Assembly (NCBI GenBank): GCA_020426325.1
Contig: JAGQQG010000061.1
Location: forward strand, 1-34,140
From: Planctomycetaceae bacterium
GTDB taxonomy: Bacteria; Planctomycetota; Planctomycetia; Planctomycetales; Planctomycetaceae
Length of the DNA: 34,140 bases
Direction of reading: 5' to 3'
Shown: positions 1 through 8,807 of the stretch, piece by piece
Layout: every line of letters begins with the position of its first letter
How positions within the stretch are numbered: the first letter of the stretch is position 1
Notes under the pieces: model-generated
Told to the model about the DNA's origin: nothing
The model's database searches: none
The model's input: the letters and a program-made list of their open reading frames with translations, nothing else
Translations under genes and position numbers: made by a program

Positions 1-94
1 ACTCCAGCGGCACACTGCTGATTGACTTACCTAACCCGAACTCTCATAAGCCTGGTACAAAAAATGGGGGCATCTCAGTTCCCGAAACGCTCTC

Positions 95-916
95 TCAATG
101 GACATCACTAGAGTTTCCACGGATGAGCGGAGCTAAACGAACATCCTTAAAAAGGTTGGTATTGCATAGGCGGCACGGTGGATCAAAGTAGTCGCCCGTA
201 GGCGAGGTCGATTCAATTGCCGAGAGGGCAAAACTTTTGTTGCTACAGTGAAGTGACGATCTCCCTGCAACAAGCCATCCGTTTTTAGTGAGGCAAAACT
301 CGTATGGAGAAAGTGATGTGCTCGCTCCACCCCTCATTTGTAATCGAACCTTCAGTTCGTCGAAACGATAAGTCAGCAAACTGTAGAGTAACTGACGCTC
401 ACTGGGAGGAATGAGATCGATGTCACCTGTTGGCAATATGTGAACGATATCGAGGCACAGATTCAAGAATCTGGCAAATTCCTCGTTGAGCCTAGATGTG
501 ATCAACTGATGTGCGAGTGCAACGGTGGATGCCATGCTGTCCTGTAGCCTCATGAAATTCAACGCAATTGCGATGTCCATGACTTTGATAGGTTCTGGCA
601 TGTGAGGGACGCCAGCCTTCTCCGAGAGAAAATATCGCTGGGTAGTCTCGTCAAACAAGATGGGAAAATCCGTATTGCGCAACATGCTGATATCCCTAAA
701 AACAGTGCGACGGCTGACACCCAAGTCTTCGGAGAGTTCGACCGAATTGGGAGTTCGTCCACTTTCCAATATCCTGATCATATCCAGCACCCGTTGAAGT
801 CGTTTGGCTTTCTGATCTCTGAACTTCAACCGGGTAGGGTTTCGATGCACACGCCCACCTTGATCTGTCATTCCCAGACTCAAGCTGATCGCTTGTTTGG
901 TCACTTTGGCACCCAT
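95..916 (-). CDS. HTH-WYL family transcriptional regulator
   Basis: Probable DNA-binding transcription regulator of 273 residues. Residues about 40-95 hold a helix-turn-helix of the HTH_11/DeoR kind (VELSEDLGVSRRTVFRDISM). The C-terminal half has a degenerate WYL-type ligand-sensing core, visible as LSPYEFCLTKNGWLVAGRSS followed by a hydrophobic strand. WYL proteins usually sense nucleotides or nucleic acid and often act as repressors. The ATG at 916 has a GAGGA ribosome-binding site about 9 bases upstream, so I keep this start. It is divergent from the ECF sigma factor gene, and an inverted repeat at 919-938 overlaps its leader, which suggests autoregulation. The family call is fairly secure; the target genes are unknown. 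Confidence 0.75.
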   Translation of the reverse strand: MGAKVTKQAISLSLGMTDQGGRVHRNPTRLKFRDQKAKRLQRVLDMIRILESGRTPNSVELSEDLGVSRRTVFRDISMLRNTDFPILFDETTQRYFLSEKAGVPHMPEPIKVMDIAIALNFMRLQDSMASTVALAHQLITSRLNEEFARFLNLCLDIVHILPTGDIDLIPPSERQLLYSLLTYRFDELKVRLQMRGGASTSLSPYEFCLTKNGWLVAGRSSLHCSNKSFALSAIESTSPTGDYFDPPCRLCNTNLFKDVRLAPLIRGNSSDVH

Positions 917-918
917 TT

Positions 919-938
919 TTTCATGTCCTCACATGAAA
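919..938. promoter_or_regulatory. 8-bp inverted repeat in the regulator leader
   Basis: TTTCATGT-cctc-ACATGAAA is a perfect 8-bp inverted repeat with a 4-base centre. It lies directly upstream of the WYL-regulator start codon and covers its ribosome-binding site. Its size suits a dimeric HTH operator. Use as an autoregulatory operator is inference; it could also sequester the ribosome-binding site in mRNA. Confidence 0.4.
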
Positions 939-1042
939 GAAGTCGTATCAACCGATGAGCGAGTGCCACTGAATTGATTTTTTTTCGATATTTGTTCAGA
1001 ATTTCCTCATAAGTGAGTGTTGATACGTTGAGGTACGCAAGA

Positions 1043-1621
1043 ATGAGTATGCGTCAACCAAAACATCTGCATGTTCAGGCAGATGATGAAGATTTTCAAA
1101 CACTCTGGACACGTGCTCGCCAAGGCTCGGAGACTGCTCTCACATCTCTGGTTGAGCAGTCTCAATCGGTGGTGTTCCGAGCGATTCGTCGAAGATTGTT
1201 ACGAGAACTTCGTACTCAACTCGACTCTGAAGACGTTGCCCAATCAGTCTGGCTCTCCCTGCTGGTCAGGTGCAAACGGTCATTTCAGACCAAATCTGTT
1301 TTTCTCAGATTCGCAGTTAGGTTGGCATCAAATAAAACCATCGACAAGGGAAGAAATCTTCTCTGCCCAAGAACTCTTACCGTCAATAACGACCATCAAG
1401 CAATTGACGAGCAGCTAAGCCATTACCCAACACCTGAAACACTGTTGGGGTTGAATGAAACATTAGAGGAGATCGAGGCAACGCTGCCAACCGAATTCCA
1501 ACCTGTCGTTCGTCTGCGACACGAAGGTGCAAGCATTCAAGAGGTTGTCAAAGAACTCAATATCCCCCGTCGCTCACTCTTCCGTGCACTTCAACGAGCA
1601 CGTGAACACATTGCTGGTTAA
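1043..1621 (+). CDS. ECF-type RNA polymerase sigma factor (planctomycete type)
   Basis: Extracytoplasmic-function sigma factor of about 192 residues. Region 2 is seen in the N-terminal half (RQGSETALTSLVEQ followed by SEDVAQSVWLSL). Region 4 is seen near the C-terminus (VVRLRHEGASIQEVVKELNI, then RRSLFRALQRAREHI). The ATG at 1043 has GAGG at 1030-1033, 9 bases upstream, so I prefer it to the GTG at 1013, which has no visible ribosome-binding site. The gene ends 3 bases before the kinase start, so the two are almost certainly co-transcribed and translationally coupled. ECF factors paired with a Ser/Thr kinase are a planctomycete hallmark, and the kinase probably controls sigma activity. No anti-sigma factor is visible. 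Confidence 0.85.
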   Translation: MSMRQPKHLHVQADDEDFQTLWTRARQGSETALTSLVEQSQSVVFRAIRRRLLRELRTQLDSEDVAQSVWLSLLVRCKRSFQTKSVFLRFAVRLASNKTIDKGRNLLCPRTLTVNNDHQAIDEQLSHYPTPETLLGLNETLEEIEATLPTEFQPVVRLRHEGASIQEVVKELNIPRRSLFRALQRAREHIAG

Positions 1622-1624
1622 AAC

Positions 1625-3643
1625 TTGAAACTGCGGGTCAAGAAGCAGGATGCCTCTCAAAGTGAACTTCTCGACGTTGCCCTTAGCGAGTATATCCGCA
1701 GGCGTCGTGAACAAGGTGAGATTGCGGCTACTTCTTTTGCAGCTCAATTCCCCGCAATAGAGTCTGCTCTGATTCAATCCATCAAGTTCTTCGAGCTTGT
1801 TGAAGCACGCCCCAACATCGCCCAATTTCTTGAGAACTTGGTTTGGCCGTCATGTGGGGATCATCTCGACCCTTTCGTCATTGACCGTGAAATCGGTGCC
1901 GGAGCCTTTGCTCGGGTCTATCTGGCAAATGATCTCTCTCTTGGTGGTAGGCAAGTTGTCTTGAAGTTTTACACCGCCAACTCGAATGAAACACATATTC
2001 TTGGTCAATTGAAACATCCAAATATCGTGTCGCCACTGAGCGTACATAGTTTTCACGAGTGGAATCTTGTCGCTCTTGCCATGCCCTATTTGGGCGTTGC
2101 CACACTTTCTCATCTCATCTCATTCGTCCGTGCAAATCCGAAGAGGCGACATCGGGTTTGCATTGACGATTTCGCAAACACATACGATGGGTACAAAAAT
2201 CACGGAGTAATGGGCATGCACGGCGAAGTTTGCACCAACACACTTTGCCAAAAGATCACTGCGGATATTGCCGAAGCACTTTCGTATGCTCATGCAAATG
2301 GGTTCATTCATAGCGATGTCAAGCCAGAGAACATCCTTCTCGCAAACGACGGAACTGCAAAGCTCCTCGACTTCAATCTTGCTGTTTCATCAAGTACAGA
2401 ATCAATTCGACTGATCGGTGGGACTCGCCAGTTCATGGCGCCTGAGCATGTTCAAGCTTTATCCGAAGAGCATGGCATTACCGTAGATGCCTCCGTAGAT
2501 GTTTACTCACTAGCTGCTTCGATGGTCGCACTGCTTGATGAAGACACCTCCCAATTGCAATCACCAAAGACTTTCACATCTTCATTTTGGCAACCAGCGG
2601 AGTTCGCTACACGATACAAGAGGACATTCTTCGGACGGAGACTCAAGAGGTTATTGCAAGACTGTATTTCAACGGAGCCTGAGAATCGCCCATCAACGCA
2701 TGTGATTGCAAAAACTCTTAGTCGGCAAAATACCATTCTTTCACGTCTTATGGTTTCACTTGTTTTATTCTCAGCCTTGTCTTTGAGCATCGGAACATCG
2801 CTCAGGACAACCGACGAACAGCGACTTGCAAAAGGCTGGGCGGCACTCACGGTTGAAGACACTCCAGAGTTGGCAACCGATATGTTTTCGGTCATCCTTT
2901 CACACGATCAATCAAGAGATGACATCAGGCTGCTTCGAGCATGTGCGAGTATCGAATCGGACGATCTATTTCAAGCAAACAACGATCTCAGGAAAATCAC
3001 AAGTCTATCCCAATCAGAGAAATCGGCGATTCTTGGATACGTCTATTCCGCCTTCAATCGAAATTTTAACGTAGCTCAACTTGAACTTGATCGAGCGTAT
3101 TCTGACGGCATCCACCGACTTGATGTTCTGAACAATCTTGGTGTTTGCGAAGAGCGTCTTGCACACCTAGAGTTGGCTCAACGCCTGTTTTACGAAGCAA
3201 GACAAATTGAGCCTCTCAACTACACGGTATTGTTCAATTCAGTGCAGGTAGAATTTCGACTGGCAGAGCAGAACTTTGACTACCAGATAGACATTCCTCT
3301 CGTAAACAGTTTCATCACGTGTCGGGATGCCTTAGCTGACGGTGAGGCTGTTTTGCTCGCCTCAAAATGCTGCCTCATGGCGTCACGCCAGAACAACATG
3401 TATTCTCAATCTGGACTTGAACTTGCCCAGAGAGCATACGAACTAGGTATCTCGAAACACAGAATACAAGAACTGCTGGAGATGTCTCCTGATGGAATCA
3501 TGCAGATTCAACACATTACACCTGACGTGAACGAAACGACCAAACGAGTAGCTGATCCTCTCCCAATGCAACCGAATCGTTTGATCAAGCCTCCCACATC
3601 ATCTAAGGAATTCTTGCAGAGCTTGCTCGACAAACTTGCCTGA
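1625..3643 (+). CDS. Membrane serine/threonine protein kinase with helical repeat tail
   Basis: Protein of 672 residues starting at TTG, 3 bases after the sigma factor stop. The kinase domain covers about residues 85-355. It has a glycine loop (IGAGAFARVY, 90-99), an ATP lysine K114 (VVLKF), a catalytic loop HSDVKPEN with D231, and the APE motif at 272-274. The Mg-binding DFG motif reads DFN (249-251) and HRD reads HSD. A hydrophobic segment at about 374-392 is the likely single membrane span, followed by a roughly 280-residue helical region resembling TPR repeats. In this arrangement the kinase is cytoplasmic and the tail is on the other side of the membrane, where it could sense a signal. 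Regulation of the adjacent sigma factor is inferred from linkage. Confidence 0.85.
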   Translation: MKLRVKKQDASQSELLDVALSEYIRRRREQGEIAATSFAAQFPAIESALIQSIKFFELVEARPNIAQFLENLVWPSCGDHLDPFVIDREIGAGAFARVYLANDLSLGGRQVVLKFYTANSNETHILGQLKHPNIVSPLSVHSFHEWNLVALAMPYLGVATLSHLISFVRANPKRRHRVCIDDFANTYDGYKNHGVMGMHGEVCTNTLCQKITADIAEALSYAHANGFIHSDVKPENILLANDGTAKLLDFNLAVSSSTESIRLIGGTRQFMAPEHVQALSEEHGITVDASVDVYSLAASMVALLDEDTSQLQSPKTFTSSFWQPAEFATRYKRTFFGRRLKRLLQDCISTEPENRPSTHVIAKTLSRQNTILSRLMVSLVLFSALSLSIGTSLRTTDEQRLAKGWAALTVEDTPELATDMFSVILSHDQSRDDIRLLRACASIESDDLFQANNDLRKITSLSQSEKSAILGYVYSAFNRNFNVAQLELDRAYSDGIHRLDVLNNLGVCEERLAHLELAQRLFYEARQIEPLNYTVLFNSVQVEFRLAEQNFDYQIDIPLVNSFITCRDALADGEAVLLASKCCLMASRQNNMYSQSGLELAQRAYELGISKHRIQELLEMSPDGIMQIQHITPDVNETTKRVADPLPMQPNRLIKPPTSSKEFLQSLLDKLA

Positions 3644-3684
3644 GCAACCACACTCACCGCACATCCATTTCTCACGATCCTAAC

Positions 3685-3723
3685 GCCGCACCTGTACCAC
3701 ATGGTACTGATGCGGCTTTTTCT
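3685..3723 (+). terminator. Intrinsic terminator after the sigma/kinase operon
   Basis: Long imperfect hairpin: GCCGCA and GTACCA pair with TGGTAC and TGCGGC, and are followed by TTTTTCTTT. It lies 41 bases after the kinase stop codon and fits a rho-independent terminator. Confidence 0.75.
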
Positions 3724-3843
3724 TTCGGGCTAGCTCAGATTCTTGGCCCATCGGGTCGCTTCCATCCGACCACACGAATGAAGGGTTGCAATCTGCACAA
3801 AGCAGATTGAACCAGAATTCATTGTTGATCGGAGGAAGTTACG

Positions 3844-4197
3844 ATGATTCTGCGTATTTCAAGTGTACGTACGTGTGTTCTTCTCGCCCTCGGCTTTTTG
3901 TGCATCTGGACAACAAATGTCCATGCTGACTCCCCTCCAACTCTCACAACTTTCAACTACATAAACTACCAAGGGAACTACTACACCTTTGTAGGTCAAG
4001 TGACTGATGAGAATCCGGCTGGCTGCATGATCGGGTTCGCTGGGATACTCCAAGGAATCACAGTCGATGTTGAAAGTGATGGAAGTTTCCAGTTCACGAT
4101 TGAACTTGAACCTTCCGAGCTTGGTACAGTGAATGCGACCGCCTACGACGCAGGCAATTTGTACTCGAACGTTAGATCATTAGATGTCCTGCCATAG
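3844..4197 (+). CDS. Small exported protein, Ig-like fold possible
   Basis: Hypothetical protein of 117 residues. The N-terminus is a typical signal peptide: positive residues, a hydrophobic core (VLLALGFLCIW) and a likely cut after NVHA near residue 28. The mature part of about 90 residues is rich in small and aromatic residues and ends with a pattern (ELGTVNATAYDAGNLYSN) like bacterial Ig-like or cadherin-type beta repeats. A strong ribosome-binding site (GGAGGAA) precedes the ATG. Function is unknown; I infer a periplasmic or cell-surface location. It converges on the DUF1559 gene, with a 16-bp hairpin between them. Confidence 0.65.
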   Translation: MILRISSVRTCVLLALGFLCIWTTNVHADSPPTLTTFNYINYQGNYYTFVGQVTDENPAGCMIGFAGILQGITVDVESDGSFQFTIELEPSELGTVNATAYDAGNLYSNVRSLDVLP

Positions 4198-4220
4198 ACA
4201 TCGCTCCAGCTTGATAGCAG

Positions 4221-4255
4221 AGTAACTCAAGGCAATAACATTGTCTTGAGTTACT
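4221..4255. terminator. 16-bp stem hairpin between convergent genes
   Basis: AGTAACTCAAG (4221-4231) pairs with CTTGAGTTACT (4245-4255). The pairing continues inward with one G:U pair to leave a 3-base loop. The hairpin sits exactly between two convergent stop codons and overlaps the last stop. It has no clear T-tract, but its position fits a bidirectional terminator. Confidence 0.55.
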
Positions 4256-5169
4256 TAGAAATCCGGTGTCACGTCACCGTCGTTGAGTTCCACCAAACTC
4301 TGAAGGATACGTCCGTTTATCTCTTTGGAGATCGCACGCACCTGCCCATCTGCCAATGCAAAATGGCATACTTGGCTATGCTTGCTTCCAAATCTTCGGT
4401 CGTAGATTGGGCTGCTATCTGTGCTGTTACCGACAATCAAATTGTTTTCACCAGCGACCCGGACATAGGTATTCTGCACGTTTCCGTTCAGAATGGAGCC
4501 CTCGATGCTCTCGTCATCGAGATACTTTTCACCGAAGAGAAGTGTGTTGGATAAACCATCAGCGATATCACCAAATTCTACAGGATGTTTCCAGCTTGTG
4601 ATCTCAGTATTTGGAAACGACACATTGCCGACCATCATTGCTCCATTCAAGTCAGTAGCACGACGGAAGACTCCATTGCTCGCATTCGCCTGAGTCCCCC
4701 ATGATCCAGCGTAGTCACCCAGACCCGGAGGTCCAGTCACAACTGTGAACGTGCCGAAGTAGAATCTACTGTCACCTCGATCCATCTCTCGGTGTCGGCT
4801 CGGACATCGGAAAGTCGCAACATTACCTCCAGCGTCGTTCGGCTGACTGAAATACTGTTGCTTCAGGTTCCAGTTCTGATAGCGGTTATTCTGCTCCAAG
4901 TAGGGCAACAGGAGTACAGCCCAAGTTGCCCAATTGTCAGCAAGGTCCATAGATGGAACAGCACGTTCAACATCGTGAAAGTTGTGGACTGCGAGGGATA
5001 GTTGTTTTAGATTGTTTTTACATTGGACTGCACGTGCAGTCTCACGTGCTCGTTGTACTCCGGGTAACAGCAATGCCACCATGACGGCGATAGTGGCTAT
5101 CACCACCAGAATTTCGACCAGCGTGAAACCTGAAGGATTCTTGTGTACTGACGCCGATTTTCGCAACAT
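4255..5169 (-). CDS. DUF1559 pseudopilin-like exported protein
   Basis: Protein of 304 residues, a normal length for the family. The N-terminus has the type IV prepilin/pseudopilin processing motif ([20 protein letters not shown]), with cleavage expected before F and the conserved E five residues into the mature protein. This is followed by [21 protein letters not shown] and HNFHD, the hallmark start of DUF1559. The C-terminus [19 protein letters not shown] matches the family's DG.VR end motif. These proteins are hugely expanded in planctomycetes and are probably exported and assembled like pseudopilins; their exact role is unknown. It is the best taxonomic marker in the window. Confidence 0.9.
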   Translation of the reverse strand: MLRKSASVHKNPSGFTLVEILVVIATIAVMVALLLPGVQRARETARAVQCKNNLKQLSLAVHNFHDVERAVPSMDLADNWATWAVLLLPYLEQNNRYQNWNLKQQYFSQPNDAGGNVATFRCPSRHREMDRGDSRFYFGTFTVVTGPPGLGDYAGSWGTQANASNGVFRRATDLNGAMMVGNVSFPNTEITSWKHPVEFGDIADGLSNTLLFGEKYLDDESIEGSILNGNVQNTYVRVAGENNLIVGNSTDSSPIYDRRFGSKHSQVCHFALADGQVRAISKEINGRILQSLVELNDGDVTPDF

Positions 5170-5309
5170 TGGCAGCCCGCCTTTGACACGACCAGCTTGA
5201 CAGCAAACAGTATTTTACTACCTGCGTAGTTTGGAAGCTAGTAACGCCCTCCGCTGAAGTTGAGAATCCGATTGCAGGAGAATTTCTCGATGCTGAGTGA
5301 TAATCACGC

Positions 5310-5336
5310 CAAAACCCCTCCCACTGTGGGAGGGGT
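5310..5336 (-). terminator. Intrinsic terminator for the small HTH gene
   Basis: ACCCCTCCCAC-t-GTGGGAGGGGT is a perfect 11-bp inverted repeat (5314-5336). Read on the minus strand it is followed by TTTT and lies about 17 bases past the stop of the gene ending at 5354. Confidence 0.7.
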
Positions 5337-5353
5337 GCCACACCAGACAACCA

Positions 5354-5701
5354 TCACACCGCCTGCAACTCTCGAACTGCCTTGAGGTCAATCAACACCG
5401 CATGTGCCTTCTTGGCATTGCCAATGCCGTCGATGAATTCCTGCACCTCGGAAATCACCTCCAACGCCTTGTCCACATCTTCGTTGTACTGTTGGACAAA
5501 CGCAGTTGCCTGCTTGAGCTTCTCCATGTCGAGCGTACCCTGCGAAGAAGAAGATGATTGACGAAGGACGCCAGATACTCGACCTGCGGTCACATCAAAC
5601 CCGATCTTCGTGAGTTCGTCGGCTATCTTCGTCCGTGTCCACTCGGGGTGATCTACAACCGCTTTGCGAATTGCGTCGGCTTTGGAAGTCCAGACGCTAC
5701 A
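5354..5701 (-). pseudogene. Small helix-turn-helix protein with missing 5' end
   Basis: The usual start codon reading is the GTG at 5593, giving 79 residues. The same frame stays open upstream to a TAG at 5702-5704. The extra part reads SKADAIRKAVVDHPEWTRTK, then IADELTKIGFDVTAGRVSGV. This looks like the N-terminal helix-turn-helix of small planctomycete proteins of the pattern AIR.a...hP...IA..L...G..V....VS. No ATG, GTG or TTG lies in the extra part before the GTG at 5593, which sits inside the motif. I infer that the true start was lost by frameshift or deletion near 5700, or that a nonstandard start is used. The C-terminal part is a helical segment (MEKLKQATAFVQQYNEDVDK). Confidence 0.5.
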
Positions 5702-5704
5702 CTA

Positions 5705-6243
5705 GAGGTTCGAGCTCCCCGGTCTGAATCTTCCCCGAACAGTGTTGTCGGGGCAACAATGACAGAGGGTGAACGAGCAAACAGATTCCCTACTCCCCAA
5801 CGAAATCGGTGCGCAGAAATGTTGGAGTCACGGGAGATACGGGGCGGATGCGCCATCGCAGTGATCACACTCTCGACCTGAACGGTCCACCTTGAAGTTC
5901 AAAAGAAAGTGCCGCATTGGTCATCCGCGCCGAACTCTTGATAACACATGACGAGCACACCTGTGTCATCAAAGGGCGTCGCTTTCGTTCTGTGGGCCGA
6001 CATGCCGATGTGGTTTGACGGTCGATCTCCGACGCCTGTCTGAAGTGCCGAAGTGCACTCCATCTTCGCTGATAGTCGCAGTTGATCGTGAATCATCTCA
6101 GGATTGTTCTGGACAGCCGCATCAACCCGTCGGGACTTTCCGTTTGACTCTCGAAACGAATCAGTGTTTTGTCCTGGAATTTGGAGTGGCCAAATCTATG
6201 CGGAATTCCTCCCATAACCACTCCGATCACACGTTTGTAGGAT
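5705..6243. other. Gene-poor stretch, possible element boundary
   Basis: About 540 bases between the broken HTH gene and ardC. Only short ORFs of up to about 66 codons on the minus strand (5899-6096) are present, and none is recognisable. The change from chromosome-like genes to plasmid-like genes happens here, so it may contain the left end of the mobile element. No att repeat was found by eye. Confidence 0.3.
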
Positions 6244-7245
6244 ATGATCAGGAAAGCACGACGCGATCTCTATCAGGAAGTCACCGACCGGATTCTCACG
6301 TTGCTGGATCATGGGACGGTGCCGTGGCGGAATCCCATCCAGCGGGGTGGCGGCGATGGTTGGCCGAAGAATCTGACCAGTTCAAAACGCTATCGGGGCG
6401 TCAATGTATTTCTGCTGGCCATGCGGGCCTGGGAGCAGGGGTATGCTTCGGACTACTGGCTGACATTTCGACAGGCCAAGAAACGTGATGGACAGATCCG
6501 CAAGGGGGAGAAATCATCGCTCGTGGTCTTCTGGAAGCAGGTGAATAAACGGGATGAGCAAACCGAAGAACTGATCACCATTCCCGTTCTCAGACACTAC
6601 AACGTTTTCAACATTGACCAATGCGAGGGAATCGAAGCACCGGATACGGTGACAGCCGATCCGAACGCTCAACCCATTGAGCCGTTGGAACGAGCCGAGC
6701 AGGTCATTTCTGGTTATCAAGATCGGCCAGAGATTCATCATTCGGGCAACCGTGCAGTCTATCGGCCAGGGACTGATCAGGTGCTGCTCCCACCGCCAGA
6801 ACGATTTGAGAGCCGGGAAACCTACTACGGAACTCTGTTTCATGAACTTTCTCATTCCACGGGACATACGAAGCGGTTGAACAGGGGGCTCGATGAAACG
6901 ATGGCTCCATTCGGTTCGCCGGACTACGGAAAGGAAGAACTGGTCGCCGAGATGTCAGCGGCCTTTCTCTGTGCGACAGCGGGGATCAGTCCCCCCACCA
7001 TTGAACAGTCAGCCGCTTACATCGAAAGCTGGCGGAAGGTGATCAAAGGTGACAAGCGGATCGTCGTCTCCGCTGCCGGAGCCGCTCAGCGCTCTGCCGA
7101 TTGGATTCTGGGCACCGCATTCGAGACGACTGCTCAACCCGTGGAGAGATCCGACCAGACAACAGCAGTTCCAAAGGTCAGAGACGTCTCCCCACCGAGC
7201 GACGTATCCTCCCGTTCTCCTCTTGTGCAGCGCGAGTTGTTCTGA
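6244..7245 (+). CDS. ardC: ArdC-like antirestriction protein with zincin domain
   Basis: Protein of 333 residues. Residues 1-125 match the ArdC N-terminal ssDNA-binding domain (VTDRILTLLDHGTVPWRNPI, KRYRGVNVFLL, YWLTFRQAKK, VRKGEKSS-like IRKGEKSS). Residues about 165-290 form a zincin metallopeptidase domain with HELSH at 200-204, where two His bind Zn and E201 is catalytic, and KEELVAEMSA at 230-239, which should supply the third ligand. ArdC proteins protect incoming single-stranded DNA of conjugative plasmids from host restriction, and related domains occur in TraC primases. It fits as an early-expressed function of the transferred element. Confidence 0.85.
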   Translation: MIRKARRDLYQEVTDRILTLLDHGTVPWRNPIQRGGGDGWPKNLTSSKRYRGVNVFLLAMRAWEQGYASDYWLTFRQAKKRDGQIRKGEKSSLVVFWKQVNKRDEQTEELITIPVLRHYNVFNIDQCEGIEAPDTVTADPNAQPIEPLERAEQVISGYQDRPEIHHSGNRAVYRPGTDQVLLPPPERFESRETYYGTLFHELSHSTGHTKRLNRGLDETMAPFGSPDYGKEELVAEMSAAFLCATAGISPPTIEQSAAYIESWRKVIKGDKRIVVSAAGAAQRSADWILGTAFETTAQPVERSDQTTAVPKVRDVSPPSDVSSRSPLVQRELF

Positions 7246-7534
7246 GCACATGCCTGATGGCTTGTGTCATGGATGGCATCCGAGCCAGCAACGTAGCGAC
7301 CCAGACGGGATCGGTTCGACAGATCATTGCTGAATTCCTTCTCCTCCTACGACGTTGATGCTGGCTCGTTCTTGGCCAGCTTCCATTCGCAATATGCCTC
7401 GCCCGGTCCCTTCTGCGTCAACGGTCGGCCCGCATAAACGTGTTGACCATTGACGCCGGTCCCGTGGCGTGGCAGTAAATTGCTCACGGCTGGCAAGAGC
7501 GAGCCCACACATCAACTGAAAAAGGAGAAAGACG

Positions 7535-7804
7535 ATGTCAGACAATTCCAATAAACCCGTCCACCACCTGCGGATCGGCACCCTCAGTGCAGCAATCTTC
7601 GCAAACCAGACCCAAGAAGGGCACGTGTATTACAACGCCCAGTTCGACCGCAGCTATCGCTTCGATGGCGAATGGAAACACACCAAGAGCATGGGGAGAG
7701 ACGACCTGCTGGCACTGGCCAAGCTGGCGGATCTAACCCACACCTGGATGATTTCCCAGAAAGCATCGAATGGTGATGAACCTGCTCCCCCAGAGCCGCA
7801 GTAA
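7535..7804 (+). CDS. Small conserved-looking protein of unknown function
   Basis: Protein of 89 residues preceded by a strong ribosome-binding site (AAAGGAG, 8 bases from ATG). The core reads HHLRIGTLSAAIFANQTQEG, then YYNAQFDRSYRFDGEWK and DDLLALAKLADLTHTWM. I recall similar small proteins with an RSY..G..W....G.DDLL...KL.D.aH.W pattern in planctomycete genomes, but no function is known to me. A strong hairpin follows 9 bases after the stop. Confidence 0.7.
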   Translation: MSDNSNKPVHHLRIGTLSAAIFANQTQEGHVYYNAQFDRSYRFDGEWKHTKSMGRDDLLALAKLADLTHTWMISQKASNGDEPAPPEPQ

Positions 7805-7812
7805 CCACGACC

Positions 7813-7840
7813 GACAAGCCGGGGATCATCCCGGCTTGTC
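7813..7840 (+). terminator. 11-bp stem hairpin
   Basis: GACAAGCCGGG-gatcat-CCCGGCTTGTC is a perfect 11-bp inverted repeat 9 bases past the small gene's stop. There is no T-tract. It probably ends transcription from the left and also from the convergent toxin-antitoxin genes. Confidence 0.6.
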
Positions 7841-7885
7841 ACCCTCCGCTGAAAGTTGACCGAACCTTTCTTCCTATGGCCCCGC

Positions 7886-8176
7886 TCAGCGAAGCTCCAG
7901 TTGCAACTCTCGGCCCACTGCATGGGCTGCCCGACTCAGAGCCTCCAGCGTCACCCCGGCGTTTTCCGGATCGAGCAAGCGGTTGATTTGAGAGCGGCTG
8001 GTCTGCAACTTCTCAGCCAAAGCGGTTCGGGTCAGGTTTTGATCTTCCATCGCCGCCAGCAGCTGATAGGCGATGACCCGTTTGACGGCCTGCTGCGTGC
8101 TTTCCTCCAGCCGACCTTGCTCCTGTAGGAAGTCCTCAAAGCTCTGGCCGATTCTGCCTTTCTCTCGCTTGGTCAT
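7886..8176 (-). CDS. HigA-like XRE antitoxin
   Basis: Protein of 96 residues from the ATG at 8176. A longer frame upstream is only the shadow of the toxin gene. Residues about 40-85 form an XRE-type helix-turn-helix (LTRTALAEKLQTSRSQINRL, then NAGVTLEALSRAAHAVGREL). The start codon overlaps the toxin stop in an ATGA arrangement, so the pair is translationally coupled with the toxin first, as in higBA systems. The antitoxin should bind and neutralise the toxin and repress the operon promoter. Confidence 0.8.
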   Translation of the reverse strand: MTKREKGRIGQSFEDFLQEQGRLEESTQQAVKRVIAYQLLAAMEDQNLTRTALAEKLQTSRSQINRLLDPENAGVTLEALSRAAHAVGRELQLELR

Positions 8177-8538
8177 GGTGTCAGTCCTTTCTGCCGGGCT
8201 GTCGCGAGGTCCAAATCGCGATCCGGCGTCTTCTGTGTCTTCTTGATGAAGCCGTGTAGCAGCACCATCGTCCCGTTGTGAACACAGAACAGCACCCGGC
8301 TGATCCGGCCACTGTTCAGGTTGCTGCGAATTTCCCACAGTCCCTTGCGCCCCGTGAGCGAGCGGCAGAGCGGCATCCCGACCGGCCAGCCAAACTCGGC
8401 CGTGCGGATGTCGTCACCAATCATCTTCCGATCCTCGGGCGAGAGGGACAACAGCCAATCCCGCACCGGCATCGTTCCCGCCTCGTTCTCGAAAAACGCG
8501 GCAGGAAGCCGTTTTTTGCTCTGATGCTTCCGTTTCAC
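8173..8538 (-). CDS. HigB/RelE-like toxin (Gp49-like, DUF891)
   Basis: Protein of 121 residues. It has the pattern of phage-derived Gp49-like RelE-fold toxins: PVRDWLLSLSPEDRKMIGDD, GLWEIRSNL, RISRVLFCVHNGTMVLLHGF and a final FIKKTQKTP. Such toxins are ribosome-dependent mRNA interferases. The C-terminal FxKKTxKTP matches the conserved family tail. Its gene precedes the antitoxin and overlaps it by 4 bases. On a mobile element it probably stabilises inheritance, with abortive defence as an alternative role. Confidence 0.8.
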   Translation of the reverse strand: MKRKHQSKKRLPAAFFENEAGTMPVRDWLLSLSPEDRKMIGDDIRTAEFGWPVGMPLCRSLTGRKGLWEIRSNLNSGRISRVLFCVHNGTMVLLHGFIKKTQKTPDRDLDLATARQKGLTP

Positions 8539-8807
8539 CGTTTAACTGTACCATATGTGGTGCGCTCTGTCGACAAGTTTCTGAGGTTGTGCTTGCGGTG
8601 GAGGGGGTGTTTCACAGTGCAGCAGTTTGGAGTGATAATGTATGTTCTGAAAAATCACACAGTCGACCGGTACTGGGTGTGGTTCTCGATGCACGTGATG
8701 GGCAATAGGAAAAGAGAGAGATGACGATCGGTCCACCTCTCAGGTAATCCAGTTTCAAGCGGCGTTTCCCTCTGGCGCCGGAGCGTTTCCTGCGCTAAGC
8801 TGCGGAC

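Noticed and set aside
5705-5725. GGTTCGAGC resembling a tRNA T-loop near the suspected left end
   Set aside because: The flanking bases do not form a 5-bp T-stem and no acceptor or anticodon arm could be placed, so no tRNA is called.
5899-6096. Minus-strand ORF of 65 codons left of ardC
   Set aside because: Composition is plausible but there is no ribosome-binding site, neighbour or family; it could be a gene remnant.
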